Assembly (NCBI RefSeq): GCF_003202035.1
Contig: NZ_QJKC01000002.1
Location: forward strand, 189,858-253,857
Source of the DNA: Aquitalea magnusonii
GTDB lineage: Bacteria; Pseudomonadota; Gammaproteobacteria; Burkholderiales; Chromobacteriaceae
DNA: 64,000 nt
Direction of reading: 5' to 3'
Shown: positions 44,722-54,752 of the stretch, piece by piece
Layout: each line of letters opens with the position of its first letter
Position numbering within the stretch: position 1 is the first letter of the stretch
Position numbers and translations under genes: made by a program
The notes under the pieces: model-generated
What the model was told of the DNA's origin: nothing
Database searches by the model: none
Seen by the model: only the letters and a program-made list of their open reading frames with translations

Positions 44722-44913
44722 ATGATTTCCCGTATTCCTCTCAGTGTCCGCCGCAAGCAGGCACGCGACCAGCATGAAAGTTTTCTGTACGCGGTGGCAA
44801 AACCGCAATTGAGCGATACCGAACGCTGCCGGCAGCAGAAAGTACGCCAGCGCGCCCATGACCGTGATGACGCCCGCTTCATGGCGGAGCGCAGCGAAGA
44901 CGATCTGTTCTAG
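44722..44913 (+). CDS. Small charged hypothetical protein (63 aa)
   Basis: A 63-residue, highly charged protein (MISRIPLSVRRKQARDQHES ... ERSEDDLF), rich in Arg, Asp and Gln, with no membrane helix or Cys pair. A strong ribosome site, GGAGG, lies 8 nt before the ATG, which is the main reason to accept it. It is followed by a terminator-like hairpin at 44948-44982 and then the kdp promoter region. Family unknown. Confidence 0.6.
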   Translation: MISRIPLSVRRKQARDQHESFLYAVAKPQLSDTERCRQQKVRQRAHDRDDARFMAERSEDDLF

Positions 44914-44947
44914 CGCTGCCGCGCAGCCTCATCACCCGCCCCTGCCA

Positions 44948-44982
44948 AAGCGCCACTCTCTTGGCGCTTGCTGCCTTTTTTG
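44948..44982 (+). terminator. Probable terminator before the kdp operon
   Basis: AAGCGCCA / TGGCGCTT with a 6-nt loop; a six-T run follows after a 6-nt spacer (GCTGCC), so efficiency is uncertain. Confidence 0.55.
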
Positions 44983-45041
44983 TCGTCAAATCCCCCGTTT
45001 TCTGCCGGCTGCTGCCCTGGTGCAGCAGCATTTGCAGCGTC

Positions 45042-45090
45042 TTTATAGTTTCTTTACCCCCCCTCCTGGCTTTTTATCAGGTTTTTGACA
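45042..45090 (+). promoter_or_regulatory. Candidate KdpE box and -35 of the kdp operon
   Basis: TTTATA (45042-45047), five bases, then TTTAC (45053-45057) followed by a C run closely resembles the E. coli KdpE site upstream of kdpFABC. A perfect TTGACA (45085-45090) lies about 28 nt downstream, and no good -10 follows, as in activator-dependent promoters. The arrangement relative to the predicted start is like that in E. coli. Confidence 0.5.
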
Positions 45091-45142
45091 TCCGATTGCG
45101 TACCTTTCACTGGCACATATCGCCTCGTAAAGGAAATGCAAA

Positions 45143-45232
45143 ATGGATTTGGTCTATCTTGGCCTGACTCTGGGATTCACTGCGCTGACGCTCGCTTTCG
45201 TGCGGCTCTGCCAGCACGCGGAGGGCAAATAG
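45143..45232 (+). CDS. 29-residue membrane peptide upstream of kdpF
   Basis: The frame MDLVYLGLTLGFTALTLAFV continues with RLCQHAEGK and stops at TAG 45230. It is one hydrophobic helix with a short basic tail. AAGGAA lies 8 nt before the ATG, and the kdpF ATG follows 2 nt after the stop, so coupling to kdpF is likely. I recall similar unnamed small frames ahead of kdpF in other proteobacteria, which supports reality, but function is unknown. It could be an extra Kdp subunit or a translational leader. Confidence 0.6.
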   Translation: MDLVYLGLTLGFTALTLAFVRLCQHAEGK

Positions 45233-45234
45233 CC

Positions 45235-45324
45235 ATGAACCTGTTCTATTTCATCAGCGCCCTGCTGGCCCTGGGCTTGCTGGCCTATCTGCTATACGCA
45301 CTGTTCAAACCGGAGAATTTCTGA
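45235..45324 (+). CDS. kdpF: K+-transporting ATPase small subunit KdpF
   Basis: A 29-residue single-helix peptide ([20 protein letters not shown], ending in ALFKPENF). The C-terminal KPE-x-F motif is the hallmark of KdpF, which stabilises the KdpABC complex in the membrane. It ends 1 nt before kdpA starts, as usual for this operon. Confidence 0.92.
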   Translation: MNLFYFISALLALGLLAYLLYALFKPENF

Positions 45325-45325
45325 C

Positions 45326-47134
45326 ATGAGCACACCTGCCATTCTCCAACTGGGTTTGTTCCTGCTGGTCTTGCTGGTGCTGGCCTGGCCCTTGTCCAGC
45401 TGGATCACCCGCATCATGCAGGGTGAAAACCCCGGTCCGCTGCGCCTGCTCGCACCGCTGGAAAAACTGCTCTATCGCCTGGCAGGCATTCGCCAGGACG
45501 AGGAAATGGGCTGGAAGTCCTACGCGGTTTCCCTGCTGGTATTCAATTTGCTGGGGGTTCTGGCCGTGTACGGGCTGCAGCGCCTGCAAGGCGTGCTGCC
45601 CTTCAACCCGCAAGCCATGGCGGCAGTGACGCCTGATTCGTCCTTCAACACCGCCATTTCCTTTGTCACCAATACCAACTGGCAAGGCTATGGCGGCGAA
45701 ACCACCATGAGCTACCTGACCCAGATGCTGGGGCTGACGGTACAGAACTTCCTGTCCGCCGCAACCGGTGCCGCCGTGGTGATTGCGCTGATTCGCGGCT
45801 TTGCCCGTCACAGCTCGGCCCGGATAGGCAATTTCTGGGTCGATGTGACCCGCTTTACCGCATATATCCTGCTGCCGCTGTCGCTGGTATTCGCGCTGGC
45901 ACTAACCCAACAGGGCGTCATCCAGAACCTGCTGCCCTACCAGACAGCGCATACCGTGGAAGTCACCCATTTCCAGCAGCCCAAGCTGGATGCCAAGGGC
46001 AACCCGGTCAACGGCAAGGATGGCAAGCCGGTCATGCTGGATAGCCAGACCCAGCAGCAGACCCTGCCGATGGGCCCGGTCGCCTCGCAGGAAGCCATCA
46101 AGATGCTGGGCACCAATGGCGGCGGTTTCTTCAATGCCAACTCGGCCCATCCTTATGAAAACCCGACACCGCTGTCCAACTTCCTGCAAGACCTAGCCAT
46201 CTTCCTGATCCCGGCAGCCTTGTGCTTTGTCTTTGGCCGCATGGTGGGTGATCGCCGTCAGGGCTGGGCCATTCTGGCCGCGATGCTGGTGATGTTTGCC
46301 ACCGCGGTGGTGGTGGAAACCAGCGCCGAGCAGGCCGGGGTGCCGCAACTGAGTGCGATGGGCGTGGACCAGCAGGCCAGCAGCCTGCAGGCCGGTGGCA
46401 ATATGGAAGGCAAGGAAAGCCGCTTCGGCATCATCGATACCGCGCTGTTCACCGTGATCACCACCTCGGCCTCCTGCGGTGCGGTGACTGCCATGCATGA
46501 CTCGCTCACCCCTATCGGCGGCCTGGTGCCGACCTTCCTGATGCAGCTGGGTGAAGTGGTCTTCGGCGGTGTGGGTTCCGGCCTGTACGGCATGCTGGTC
46601 TTTGCCATCCTGGCGGTGTTCATTGCCGGCCTGATGGTGGGGCGCACGCCGGAGTATCTGGGCAAGAAGATTGAAACCTATGAGATGAAGATGACGGCCA
46701 TCACCATTCTGGTGACGCCGATCCTGGTGCTGGTGCTGACCGCCATTGCCGTCAGCGTGGATGCCGGCAAGGCAGGCATTGCCAACCCCGGCGCCCATGG
46801 TTTCAGCGAAATCCTCTATGCCTTTACCTCGGCTGCCAACAATAACGGCAGCGCCTTTGCCGGCCTGTCTGCCAATACGCCGTTCTACAACATCATGACC
46901 GGCATCGCCATGTTCTTTGGCCGCTTCCTGATGATTGTGCCCATCCTGGCCATTGCCGGCTCGCTGTCTGCCAAGAAACGCCTGGCGGTCAACAGCGGCA
47001 CCCTGCCCACCCACGGCCCGCTGTTCGTGGTGCTGCTGATCGGCACGGTGTTGCTGGTGGGGGCGCTCAACTACGTCCCGGCGCTGGCGCTGGGTCCGGT
47101 GGTGGAGCAGCTGCAAATGGTGAGCGGACATTAA
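45326..47134 (+). CDS. kdpA: K+-transporting ATPase subunit A
   Basis: A 602-residue channel-like subunit that selects potassium ions. It has about ten membrane helices and the four selectivity-filter-like loops: [62 protein letters not shown] and [23 protein letters not shown]. It is somewhat longer than E. coli KdpA (557), with an insertion around residues 205-235 in a periplasmic loop ([19 protein letters not shown]). The operon order kdpF-A-B-C-D-E is complete. Confidence 0.97.
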   Translation: MSTPAILQLGLFLLVLLVLAWPLSSWITRIMQGENPGPLRLLAPLEKLLYRLAGIRQDEEMGWKSYAVSLLVFNLLGVLAVYGLQRLQGVLPFNPQAMAAVTPDSSFNTAISFVTNTNWQGYGGETTMSYLTQMLGLTVQNFLSAATGAAVVIALIRGFARHSSARIGNFWVDVTRFTAYILLPLSLVFALALTQQGVIQNLLPYQTAHTVEVTHFQQPKLDAKGNPVNGKDGKPVMLDSQTQQQTLPMGPVASQEAIKMLGTNGGGFFNANSAHPYENPTPLSNFLQDLAIFLIPAALCFVFGRMVGDRRQGWAILAAMLVMFATAVVVETSAEQAGVPQLSAMGVDQQASSLQAGGNMEGKESRFGIIDTALFTVITTSASCGAVTAMHDSLTPIGGLVPTFLMQLGEVVFGGVGSGLYGMLVFAILAVFIAGLMVGRTPEYLGKKIETYEMKMTAITILVTPILVLVLTAIAVSVDAGKAGIANPGAHGFSEILYAFTSAANNNGSAFAGLSANTPFYNIMTGIAMFFGRFLMIVPILAIAGSLSAKKRLAVNSGTLPTHGPLFVVLLIGTVLLVGALNYVPALALGPVVEQLQMVSGH

Positions 47135-47173
47135 TCCTGGGCGTGGATACGCAACAGGATCAAGGAAAACAAT

Positions 47174-49297
47174 ATGAACGATCGCAATCATTCCAATGTG
47201 TCGGCTGCTGCCAACAGCGCAGCCAGCCAGCACGGCAAACCGGGCAAGGGCATGTTTGACCCGGCCCTGCTGCAACCGGCCATCATCGATTCTTTCAGGA
47301 AACTGTCGCCACGTACCCAGTGGCGCAATCCGGTGATGTTTGTCGTCTATGTAGGCAGCATCCTCACCACCGCCCTGTGGCTTCAGGCGCTGGCGGGCAA
47401 GGGCGAGGCCGCACCCGGCTTCATCCTGGCCATCGCACTGTGGCTGTGGTTTACCGTGCTGTTTGCCAACTTTGCCGAAGCACTGGCCGAGGGCCGCAGC
47501 AAGGCCCAGGCCGCCAGCCTGCGCTCGGCCAAGAAAAACGTGGTGGCGAAAAAGCTGTCCGGCCCGCGCCGCGACGCTGGCGTCACCATTGTCGATGGCC
47601 ACAGCCTGAAAAAGGGTGACATCGTGCTGGTGGAGGCCGGCGATGTCATCCCGGTGGATGGTGAAGTCATCGACGGCGTGGCCTCGGTGGACGAATCCGC
47701 CATTACCGGCGAATCGGCACCGGTGATCCGCGAATCCGGCGGTGACTTTTCCTCGGTCACCGGCGGCACCCGCGTGCTGTCGGACTGGATCGTGGTGAAA
47801 ATCACGGCCAATCCGGGGGAAACCTTCCTCGACCGCATGATCGCCATGGTGGAAGGCGCCAAGCGCCAGAAAACACCCAATGAAATCGCCCTGACCATCC
47901 TGCTGGTGGCACTGACCATTGTCTTCCTGATCGTCACCGTCACCCTGCTGCCCTACTCGCTGTTCAGCGTGGAGGCGGCCAAGGCCGGTTCGCCCATCAG
48001 TATCACCACCTTGGTGGCGCTGCTGGTCTGCCTGATTCCCACCACCATCGGCGGCCTGCTGTCGGCCATTGGCGTGGCGGGCATGAGCCGCATGATGGGG
48101 GCCAATGTGATTGCCACCTCCGGCCGTGCCGTGGAAGCGGCAGGCGACGTGGACGTGCTGCTGCTGGACAAGACCGGCACCATCACCCTGGGCAACCGTC
48201 AGGCTTCGCAATTCGTGCCGGCGCCGGGCGTGAGCGAACAACAGCTGGCCGATGCGGCCCAGCTGGCCTCGCTGGCGGACGAAACCCCGGAAGGGCGCAG
48301 CATCGTGGTACTGGCCAAGCAGAAATTCGCCCTGCGCGAACGTGAACTGGCCAGTCACGAAGCCACCTTCATCCCGTTTACCGCGCAAACCCGCATGAGC
48401 GGCATCGACTACGATGGCCGGCAGATCCGCAAGGGGGCCATCGATGCGATTCGCCGTCATATCGCCGAGCAAGGCGGGGTCTTCCCCGATGCGCTGAGCA
48501 AGAGCGCCGATGAAGTGGCGCGGCGTGGTTCCACCCCGCTGCTGGTGGCCGAAGGCAACCGCGCGCTGGGGGTGATCGAGCTCAAGGACATCGTCAAGGG
48601 CGGCATCAAGGAGCGCTTTGCCGAGCTGCGCCAGATGGGCATCAAGACCATCATGATCACCGGCGACAACCCGCTGACCGCCGCCGCCATTGCCGCCGAG
48701 GCCGGCGTGGACGATTTCCTGGCCGAAGCCACCCCGGAAGCCAAGCTCAAGCTGATCCGCAGCCATCAGGCCGAAGGCAAGCTGGTGGCCATGACCGGCG
48801 ATGGCACCAACGACGCGCCGGCGCTGGCCCAGGCCGATGTGGCGGTGGCCATGAATACCGGCACCCAGGCAGCGAAAGAGGCCGGCAATATGGTGGATCT
48901 GGATTCCAACCCCACCAAGCTGATCGAAATCGTGGAAATCGGCAAACAGATGCTGATGACCCGCGGCTCGCTCACCACCTTCTCCATCGCCAACGACGTG
49001 GCCAAGTACTTCGCCATCATCCCGGCGGCCTTTGCCAGCACCTATCCGCAGCTGAATGCGCTGAACGTGATGGGCCTGAACAGCCCGGCCTCGGCCATCA
49101 TGTCGGCGGTGGTGTTCAATGCGCTGATCATCGTGGTGCTGATTCCGCTGGCCCTCAAAGGGGTGAAATACCACGCCAGAAGCGCGGCCGAACTGCTGCG
49201 CGGCAATTTGCTGATCTACGGCCTGGGCGGCCTGCTGCTGCCTTTTGCCGGCATCAAGCTGATCGACATGCTGCTGGGCAGCCTGGGCCTGGTGTAA
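47174..49297 (+). CDS. kdpB: K+-transporting P-type ATPase subunit B
   Basis: A 707-residue P1-type ATPase that powers Kdp transport. It has the TGES loop ([16 protein letters not shown]), the phosphorylation motif DKTGT with Asp332, the nucleotide-binding region and the hinge [42 protein letters not shown]. About seven membrane helices are seen. The serine in the TGES region that is phosphorylated to inhibit KdpB at high potassium is conserved. A 25-residue N-terminal extension precedes the E. coli-like start. Spacing from kdpA is 39 nt. Confidence 0.97.
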   Translation: MNDRNHSNVSAAANSAASQHGKPGKGMFDPALLQPAIIDSFRKLSPRTQWRNPVMFVVYVGSILTTALWLQALAGKGEAAPGFILAIALWLWFTVLFANFAEALAEGRSKAQAASLRSAKKNVVAKKLSGPRRDAGVTIVDGHSLKKGDIVLVEAGDVIPVDGEVIDGVASVDESAITGESAPVIRESGGDFSSVTGGTRVLSDWIVVKITANPGETFLDRMIAMVEGAKRQKTPNEIALTILLVALTIVFLIVTVTLLPYSLFSVEAAKAGSPISITTLVALLVCLIPTTIGGLLSAIGVAGMSRMMGANVIATSGRAVEAAGDVDVLLLDKTGTITLGNRQASQFVPAPGVSEQQLADAAQLASLADETPEGRSIVVLAKQKFALRERELASHEATFIPFTAQTRMSGIDYDGRQIRKGAIDAIRRHIAEQGGVFPDALSKSADEVARRGSTPLLVAEGNRALGVIELKDIVKGGIKERFAELRQMGIKTIMITGDNPLTAAAIAAEAGVDDFLAEATPEAKLKLIRSHQAEGKLVAMTGDGTNDAPALAQADVAVAMNTGTQAAKEAGNMVDLDSNPTKLIEIVEIGKQMLMTRGSLTTFSIANDVAKYFAIIPAAFASTYPQLNALNVMGLNSPASAIMSAVVFNALIIVVLIPLALKGVKYHARSAAELLRGNLLIYGLGGLLLPFAGIKLIDMLLGSLGLV

Positions 49298-49325
49298 ACC
49301 GGCCCGCCCACACAAGGAACTCATC

Positions 49326-49898
49326 ATGCTCAAGACTCTGCGACCCGCACTGCTGCTGTTTGCCATCCTGTCCCTGCTGACCGGCCTGGCCTACCCGCTG
49401 CTGACCACGGCCCTGGCCCAGGCGCTGTTTCCACAGCAGGCCAATGGCAGCCTGATCGAAAAAGATGGCCGGATCATCGGCTCCCGCCTGATCGGTCAGA
49501 ACTTTAGTGCTGACAAGTATTTCTGGGGCCGGCCATCCGCCACCAGCCCCATGGCCTACAATGCCGGCAATTCTGGCGGCTCCAACCTCGGCCCCACCAA
49601 CAAGGCCCAGCTGGATGCGGTCAAGGCCAATCTCGACCACCTGCGCCAGGCTCATCCCACGCAGACCGCCACCGTGCCGGTTGATCTGGTCACCGCATCG
49701 GCCAGCGGCCTGGACCCGGAAATATCGCTGGCTGCCGCCTATTACCAGCTGGAGCGTGTCGCCCACGCCCGCGGCATGCCGCTGGCACGGCTGCACCAAC
49801 TGGTGGATGATCACATCATTGGCGAAACCTTCGGCCTGCTGGGAGAACCCAGGGTCAACGTGCTGGAACTGAACCTGGCCCTGGATGCGGTGAAGTAA
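49326..49898 (+). CDS. kdpC: K+-transporting ATPase subunit C
   Basis: A 190-residue subunit with one N-terminal membrane helix ([22 protein letters not shown]) and a periplasmic domain. Typical blocks are [60 protein letters not shown] and [21 protein letters not shown]-like sequence. It assembles with KdpA and KdpB. A gap of 115 nt precedes kdpD with no terminator or obvious new promoter. Confidence 0.96.
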   Translation: MLKTLRPALLLFAILSLLTGLAYPLLTTALAQALFPQQANGSLIEKDGRIIGSRLIGQNFSADKYFWGRPSATSPMAYNAGNSGGSNLGPTNKAQLDAVKANLDHLRQAHPTQTATVPVDLVTASASGLDPEISLAAAYYQLERVAHARGMPLARLHQLVDDHIIGETFGLLGEPRVNVLELNLALDAVK

Positions 49899-50013
49899 AG
49901 CCGCGGCCGGTTTGATCCGCGCATCCGCTCCCGGCCGGATGCGCTGCGCCATCGCCCTGCCCCTTCCGGGCAGGGCATTATGCTGTACCGCCCTAAGCGA
50001 CGACGGACTGAAC

Positions 50014-52710
50014 ATGACGGATACCCGCCCCGACCCCGATGCCCTGCTGGATGAGCTGAAGCAGGAGGAGCTGGCTGCCCAGCGCGGCCGCCTGAAAATT
50101 TTCTTTGGTGCCTGCGCCGGCGTGGGCAAGACCTATGCCATGCTCAGTGCCGCCCGCGTGCGCCAGCAGGAAGGCTGCAAGGTGCTGGTGGGCGTGGTGG
50201 AAACCCATGGCCGCAAGGAAACCGAAGCCCAGCTGCAAGACCTGGAAGTGCTGCCGCCCACCCGCATCGAATACAAGGGCCACAGCCTGGCCGAGTTTGA
50301 CCTGGACAGCGCGCTGGCCCGCCAGCCGGAACTGATCCTGATGGACGAATTCGCCCACTCCAATGTCCCCGGCTCGCGCCACAGCAAACGCTGGCAAGAC
50401 GTGGAAGAGCTGCTGGCGGCCGGCATCGATGTCTATACCACGCTCAATGTGCAGCACCTGGAAAGCCTGAATGATGTGGTGGGACAGATCACCGGCATCG
50501 TGGTGCGCGAAACCCTGCCCGATCACGTGTTTGATCAGGCGGCCGAGGTGTCGCTGGTCGACCTGCCGCCGGACGAACTGCTGGCCCGCCTGGCTGCCGG
50601 CAAGGTGTATATCGCCCATCAGGCCGAGCGCGCGGTGAAAAACTTCTTCCGCAAGGGCAATCTGCTGGCCCTGCGCGAACTGGCCTTGCGCCGCACCGCC
50701 GACCGGGTGGACGCGCAAATGCGCGCCTACCGTGCCGACCAGTCGATCAAGCCGGTATGGCATGCCCGCGAACGCTTGCTGATCTGCGTCGGCCATGGCC
50801 CCGGCACCGAAAAGCTGGTGCGCAGCGGCAAACGGCTGGCCGCCAGCCTGGATGCCGACTGGATTGCCGTGTTTGTCGAAACGCCGGAACTGCAAGGCCT
50901 GTCGGAAACCAAGCGCAGCCGCATCATGAAGGGCCTGAAACTGGCCCAGGAGCTGGGCGCGGAAACCACGGTGCTGGGCGGCAGCGATCTGGCCTCCACC
51001 CTGCTGGCCTATGCCCGCACCCGCAATGTTTCCAAGCTGGTGGTGGGCAAATCCGCCGGCAACAAGCTGCAGCGGCTGTGGCGACGGCCATTGCTGGAAC
51101 AACTGTCGCTGCAGGCCAATGATGTCGATGTCTACGTGGTGGCCCACGAACTGGAAGATGAGCAGCCGCAAACGCGCGACGGCTTCAACAGCCTGCTGTT
51201 TGGCGAGGCCAGCCGCCAGCAGCAGCGCCATGGTTATCTGGCAGCGCTGCTGGCCTGCTTGCTGACCACCGGCCTGGCCAGCCTGCTGACGCCCTTTTTC
51301 GAACTGTCCAATGTGGTGATGGTTTACCTGCTGGGCGTGGTACTGGTGGCGGTGCGCTTTGGTCGTGGCCCCGGCGTGCTGGCGTCCCTGCTGGCGGTGG
51401 CCACCTTCGATTTCTTTTTCGTGCCACCGCGCATGTCGTTTTCGGTATCGGATACCCAATACCTGCTCACCTTTGCCGTGATGTTTGCCGTGGCCCTCAT
51501 CATCAGCCAGCTGGCCGCACGGCTGCGCTTCGAAGCCACCATTGCCACCTATCGCGAGCGCCGCACCCGCGCCCTGTATGATCTGGGCCGCGAGCTGGCC
51601 GGCGCCCTCACCGCCAACCAGATCATCGATACCGCAGTCAGCCGCCTGCAGCCGCTCTTCAATGCCAGCATCGTGCTGTTCACCCCCAACAGCAATGAAG
51701 AACTGCGCGCGGAAAACGACAGCCATGCCCAGGCCGATCTGGGCGTGGCGCAGTGGGTGTATGACAAGCAGCAGCCTGCGGGCCTGGGCACCCAGACCTT
51801 GCCGGCCAATGCCATGCTCTATCTGCCGCTGAAAGCGCCCATGCGCAATCGCGGCGTGCTGGCCGTGCTGCCCGAACAACTCGACCAGGTCTTCCTGCCC
51901 GAACAGCAACGCCTGCTGGAAACCTGCGCCGCCCAGATCGCGCTGGCGCTGGAGCGGGTGCACTATGTCGAAGTGGCGCAGGATGCCATTGTCGCCATGG
52001 AATCGGAACGCCTGCGCAACAGCGTGCTGGCGGTGATCTCGCACGACCTGCGCACCCCGCTCACCACCCTGGTCGGGCTGTCCAGCATCCTGGCCGCCGG
52101 CCAGGTCGATGCCGCCAAGCAGGCGGATATCGCCCAGTCTATCCAGGAAGAATCACTGCGCATGAACCATCTGGTCACCAATCTGCTGGACATGGCCAAG
52201 CTGCAGTCCGGCGTGCAGCTGAACCGGGAATGGCAGCTGCTGGATGATGTGGTGGGCAGCGCGGTGCGTGCCTGCCAGCGCAGCCTGCAGCAGCACCAGC
52301 TGCAAATCGACCTGCCTGCCGGACTGCCCGTGCTGGAGTACGACGCGGTGCTGATCGAACGGGTATTGGTGAACTTGCTGGAAAATGCCGCCAAATACAC
52401 CCCGCCCGGCAGTCATATCACGCTCAGTGCCAGCTGCGAGGGCGCTACAATGCGTGTTTGCGTGCAGGACGACGGGCCCGGCCTGCCGGCAGGCCAGGAA
52501 CAAAAGCTGTTCGACAAGTTCAGCCGTGGCAACAGCGAATCCACCACACCGGGCGTGGGACTGGGGCTGGCCATCTGCCGCAGCATCGTCGAAGCCCACG
52601 GCGGCGTCATCCAGGCGGCCAATATCCGCCCCCATGGCGCCGCCTTCAGCTTCACCCTGCCGGTACGCGCCATGCCGGCCCTGCCCGGCGAAGAGGAGAT
52701 CAAAGCATGA
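50014..52710 (+). CDS. kdpD: Potassium-responsive sensor histidine kinase KdpD
   Basis: An 898-residue sensor. The N-terminal KdpD domain has Walker A GACAGVGKT (32-40) and LILMDEFAHSNVPGSRHSKRWQDVEELL. A USP-like domain follows (about 250-375), then the four-helix DUF4118 membrane region (about 400-500), a GAF-like region, HisKA with phospho-acceptor His677 in ISHDLRTPLTTLVG, and the ATPase domain (NLLENAAKYTPPG, GVGLGLAICRSIVEAHGG). ATG 50014 was chosen because the fold begins there; upstream codons to 49912 are not conserved. It overlaps kdpE by ATGA. Confidence 0.96.
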   Translation: MTDTRPDPDALLDELKQEELAAQRGRLKIFFGACAGVGKTYAMLSAARVRQQEGCKVLVGVVETHGRKETEAQLQDLEVLPPTRIEYKGHSLAEFDLDSALARQPELILMDEFAHSNVPGSRHSKRWQDVEELLAAGIDVYTTLNVQHLESLNDVVGQITGIVVRETLPDHVFDQAAEVSLVDLPPDELLARLAAGKVYIAHQAERAVKNFFRKGNLLALRELALRRTADRVDAQMRAYRADQSIKPVWHARERLLICVGHGPGTEKLVRSGKRLAASLDADWIAVFVETPELQGLSETKRSRIMKGLKLAQELGAETTVLGGSDLASTLLAYARTRNVSKLVVGKSAGNKLQRLWRRPLLEQLSLQANDVDVYVVAHELEDEQPQTRDGFNSLLFGEASRQQQRHGYLAALLACLLTTGLASLLTPFFELSNVVMVYLLGVVLVAVRFGRGPGVLASLLAVATFDFFFVPPRMSFSVSDTQYLLTFAVMFAVALIISQLAARLRFEATIATYRERRTRALYDLGRELAGALTANQIIDTAVSRLQPLFNASIVLFTPNSNEELRAENDSHAQADLGVAQWVYDKQQPAGLGTQTLPANAMLYLPLKAPMRNRGVLAVLPEQLDQVFLPEQQRLLETCAAQIALALERVHYVEVAQDAIVAMESERLRNSVLAVISHDLRTPLTTLVGLSSILAAGQVDAAKQADIAQSIQEESLRMNHLVTNLLDMAKLQSGVQLNREWQLLDDVVGSAVRACQRSLQQHQLQIDLPAGLPVLEYDAVLIERVLVNLLENAAKYTPPGSHITLSASCEGATMRVCVQDDGPGLPAGQEQKLFDKFSRGNSESTTPGVGLGLAICRSIVEAHGGVIQAANIRPHGAAFSFTLPVRAMPALPGEEEIKA

Positions 52711-53402
52711 GTGACAACCCGATCAAGCTGGTGGTCGTCGAAGACGAAAAACCGATACGCCGCTTTCTCGCCTCGGCACTGGACGGCGACAACTGGGTGG
52801 TACACCAGGCGGAAAACGGCAAGCAGGGCCTGATCGAAGTGGCCACCCGCAAACCGGACATGGTGATACTGGACCTGGGCCTGCCCGACATGAACGGCAT
52901 CGATGTCATCCGCCAGCTGCGCGAATGGACCGACCTGCCCATCCTGGTGCTGTCCGCCCGCACCCAGGAAGCGGAAAAAGTGCAGGCGCTGGATGCCGGC
53001 GCCGACGACTACCTGACCAAGCCCTTCGGCGTGGCCGAATGCATGGCGCGCATCCGTGTGCTGCTGCGGCGGCGTGGCAATGGCAGCGCCGCCCCGGCCC
53101 AGACCTTTGCCTTTGGCGAGATCAAGGTCGACCTGGTGGCACGCACCGTGTACAAGGGCGAGGCCATGGTGCACCTGACACCCATCGAATACCGCCTGCT
53201 GACCACGCTGATCCGCAATGCCGGCAAGGTCATCACCCACCGCGAGCTGCTGCTGGCGGTATGGGGGCCATCCTTCTCCGAACACAACCAGTACCTGCGC
53301 GTCTACATGGGCCACCTGCGGCAAAAACTGGAAGACAACCCGGCCATGCCGCAGCACATCCTGACCGAAACCGGCGTCGGCTACCGCCTGCTGGAAAGCT
53401 GA
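52707..53402 (+). CDS. kdpE: Response regulator KdpE (OmpR family)
   Basis: A 231-residue regulator that activates kdpFABC under potassium limitation. The receiver has acidic residues E12-D13, phospho-acceptor Asp56 (ILDLGLPDM) and a KPF switch region. The winged-helix C-terminal domain (about 130-231) has HLTPIEYRLLTTLIRNAGKVITHRELLLAVWG and ends GVGYRLLES. The start codon lies inside the kdpD stop (ATGA), so the two are translationally coupled. A KdpE-like box is upstream of the operon. Confidence 0.96.
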   Translation: MSDNPIKLVVVEDEKPIRRFLASALDGDNWVVHQAENGKQGLIEVATRKPDMVILDLGLPDMNGIDVIRQLREWTDLPILVLSARTQEAEKVQALDAGADDYLTKPFGVAECMARIRVLLRRRGNGSAAPAQTFAFGEIKVDLVARTVYKGEAMVHLTPIEYRLLTTLIRNAGKVITHRELLLAVWGPSFSEHNQYLRVYMGHLRQKLEDNPAMPQHILTETGVGYRLLES

Positions 53403-53688
53403 GCCCGCAGGCCCGGCCTCCACCCTGCGCACAGCGTACCTGGCAGGCGCGCCACGTCGCAAAACGCATTTTGCGACAGCCCTGCCCTCCCATCCGGCAT
53501 GACTCGGAAAATTCCAAGCAAATGGATAGTCCGTTTCCTGCGCACTGAATCAGAAATCGGCTATTTCTGGCCGCCTTCCCTCATTTGTAGACTGCTCTCC
53601 CACCAACCTCGTCTCGCGCTGCATCGCACGCCTGGCCTGTGCCTCACGCCGGCCACACTGCAGCGCGTGCATCCACACGGGAGAGACC
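53403..53688. other. Intergenic region with perfect dyad
   Basis: No gene is seen. GTCGCAAAA / TTTTGCGAC (53456-53477, CGCA loop) is a perfect 9-bp dyad without a following T run; it may terminate the kdp transcript weakly or bind a regulator. Promoter elements for the next operon must lie here but cannot be placed with confidence. Confidence 0.5.
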
Positions 53689-54630
53689 TTGAAACGCTTC
53701 GCCATTGCCGGCATCCAGATGTCGGTTTCCGCCTTCGAAGAAAACATCACGCGCATGGGGCATTACGTCGCCCATGTCAAACACCGCTTTCCCTGGGTCG
53801 ACATGGTGCTGTTTTCCGAGCTGGCCGCTTACGGCCCCAGCCCGCTGAAAGCGGAAACCATGCCGGGCGAGGCCGAGCAGCGGCTGTGCCAGATTGCCGC
53901 CCAGCACGGCATCTGGCTGATTCCCGGCTCCCTGTTCGAGCTGCGTGATGGCCATGTTTTCAACACCAGCCCGGTCATCAATCCGCAAGGCGAGGTCATC
54001 GCCCGCTTCAGCAAGCTGTTTCCCTTCCTGCCCTACGAAAAAGGCATCACTGCCGGCGACCAGTTCGTGGTGTTCGACGTGCCCGATGCCGGGCGCATCG
54101 GCATCTCCATCTGCTACGACATGTGGTTCCCGGAAACCACCCGCACGCTGGCGGCCATGGGGGCAGAGGTCATCCTGCATCCCACCATGACCGACACCAT
54201 AGACCGCGAAGTGGAACTGGCCATTGCCCGCGCCTCCGCCGTCACCAACCAGGTGTACTTCCTCGACATCAACGGCGTGGGTGATGGCGGCACCGGGCGC
54301 TCCATCGTGGTGGATCCTGCCGGCTACGTGCTGCATCAGGCAGGCAATGGCCCGGAAATCATCCCGGTGGAAATCGACTTCGACAAGGTCAGGCGCGAGC
54401 GTGAACGCGGCCTGCGCGGGCTGGGCCAGCCGCTCAAGAGCTTCCGCGACCGTCGCTGCGATTTCCCGGTGTACCAGCGCGACAGCGGCCTGGATGCCTA
54501 TCTGTACCGGCTGGGCCCGCTGACCAAACCGGAGGACCACCATCAGGGCGAGCTGTCCGGCCCCGGCGGCCCGATGGCGGAGATCAAGGCCGACAGCGAT
54601 GCCCTGGCCGCCAGCCAGGTCCAGGAATGA
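53689..54630 (+). CDS. Carbon-nitrogen hydrolase (nitrilase superfamily amidase)
   Basis: A 313-residue amidase with the complete Glu-Lys-Cys triad: Glu44 in FSELAAYGP, Lys109 in FSKLFPFLPYEKG and Cys142 in ISICYDMWFPE. The fold resembles N-carbamoyl- or omega-amidase branches, but the substrate is not identifiable. It uses TTG 53689 with GGAGAG upstream. The C-terminal 45 residues (HHQGELSGPGGP ...) extend past the core. It is first of three tandem genes with an ATP-grasp ligase and a C45 hydrolase, which suggests a shared amide-bond pathway. Confidence 0.87.
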   Translation: MKRFAIAGIQMSVSAFEENITRMGHYVAHVKHRFPWVDMVLFSELAAYGPSPLKAETMPGEAEQRLCQIAAQHGIWLIPGSLFELRDGHVFNTSPVINPQGEVIARFSKLFPFLPYEKGITAGDQFVVFDVPDAGRIGISICYDMWFPETTRTLAAMGAEVILHPTMTDTIDREVELAIARASAVTNQVYFLDINGVGDGGTGRSIVVDPAGYVLHQAGNGPEIIPVEIDFDKVRRERERGLRGLGQPLKSFRDRRCDFPVYQRDSGLDAYLYRLGPLTKPEDHHQGELSGPGGPMAEIKADSDALAASQVQE

Positions 54631-54752
54631 AAGGCAACACCCTGCTATCAGGCTGGCTGCATTACTGCCGCCAATGCTGGCAAGCCTGGCGGGCAGCCAT
54701 CCAGCCGCCGACACCGACAACCCCACCGCGAGCCGTTCAGGGAGAACCAACC

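Noticed and set aside
46193-49366. A 1057-codon open frame on the minus strand opposite kdpA and kdpB
   Set aside because: Its protein is rich in His, Gln and Gly and has no fold-like pattern. It mirrors the codon bias of the kdp genes, whose families are certain, so it is an antisense shadow.
54627-54752. Upstream start of the ATP-grasp gene overlapping the nitrilase stop
   Set aside because: The 42 added residues look unstructured, and the ATG at 54753 has the better ribosome site. Not fully excluded; recorded as the alternative.
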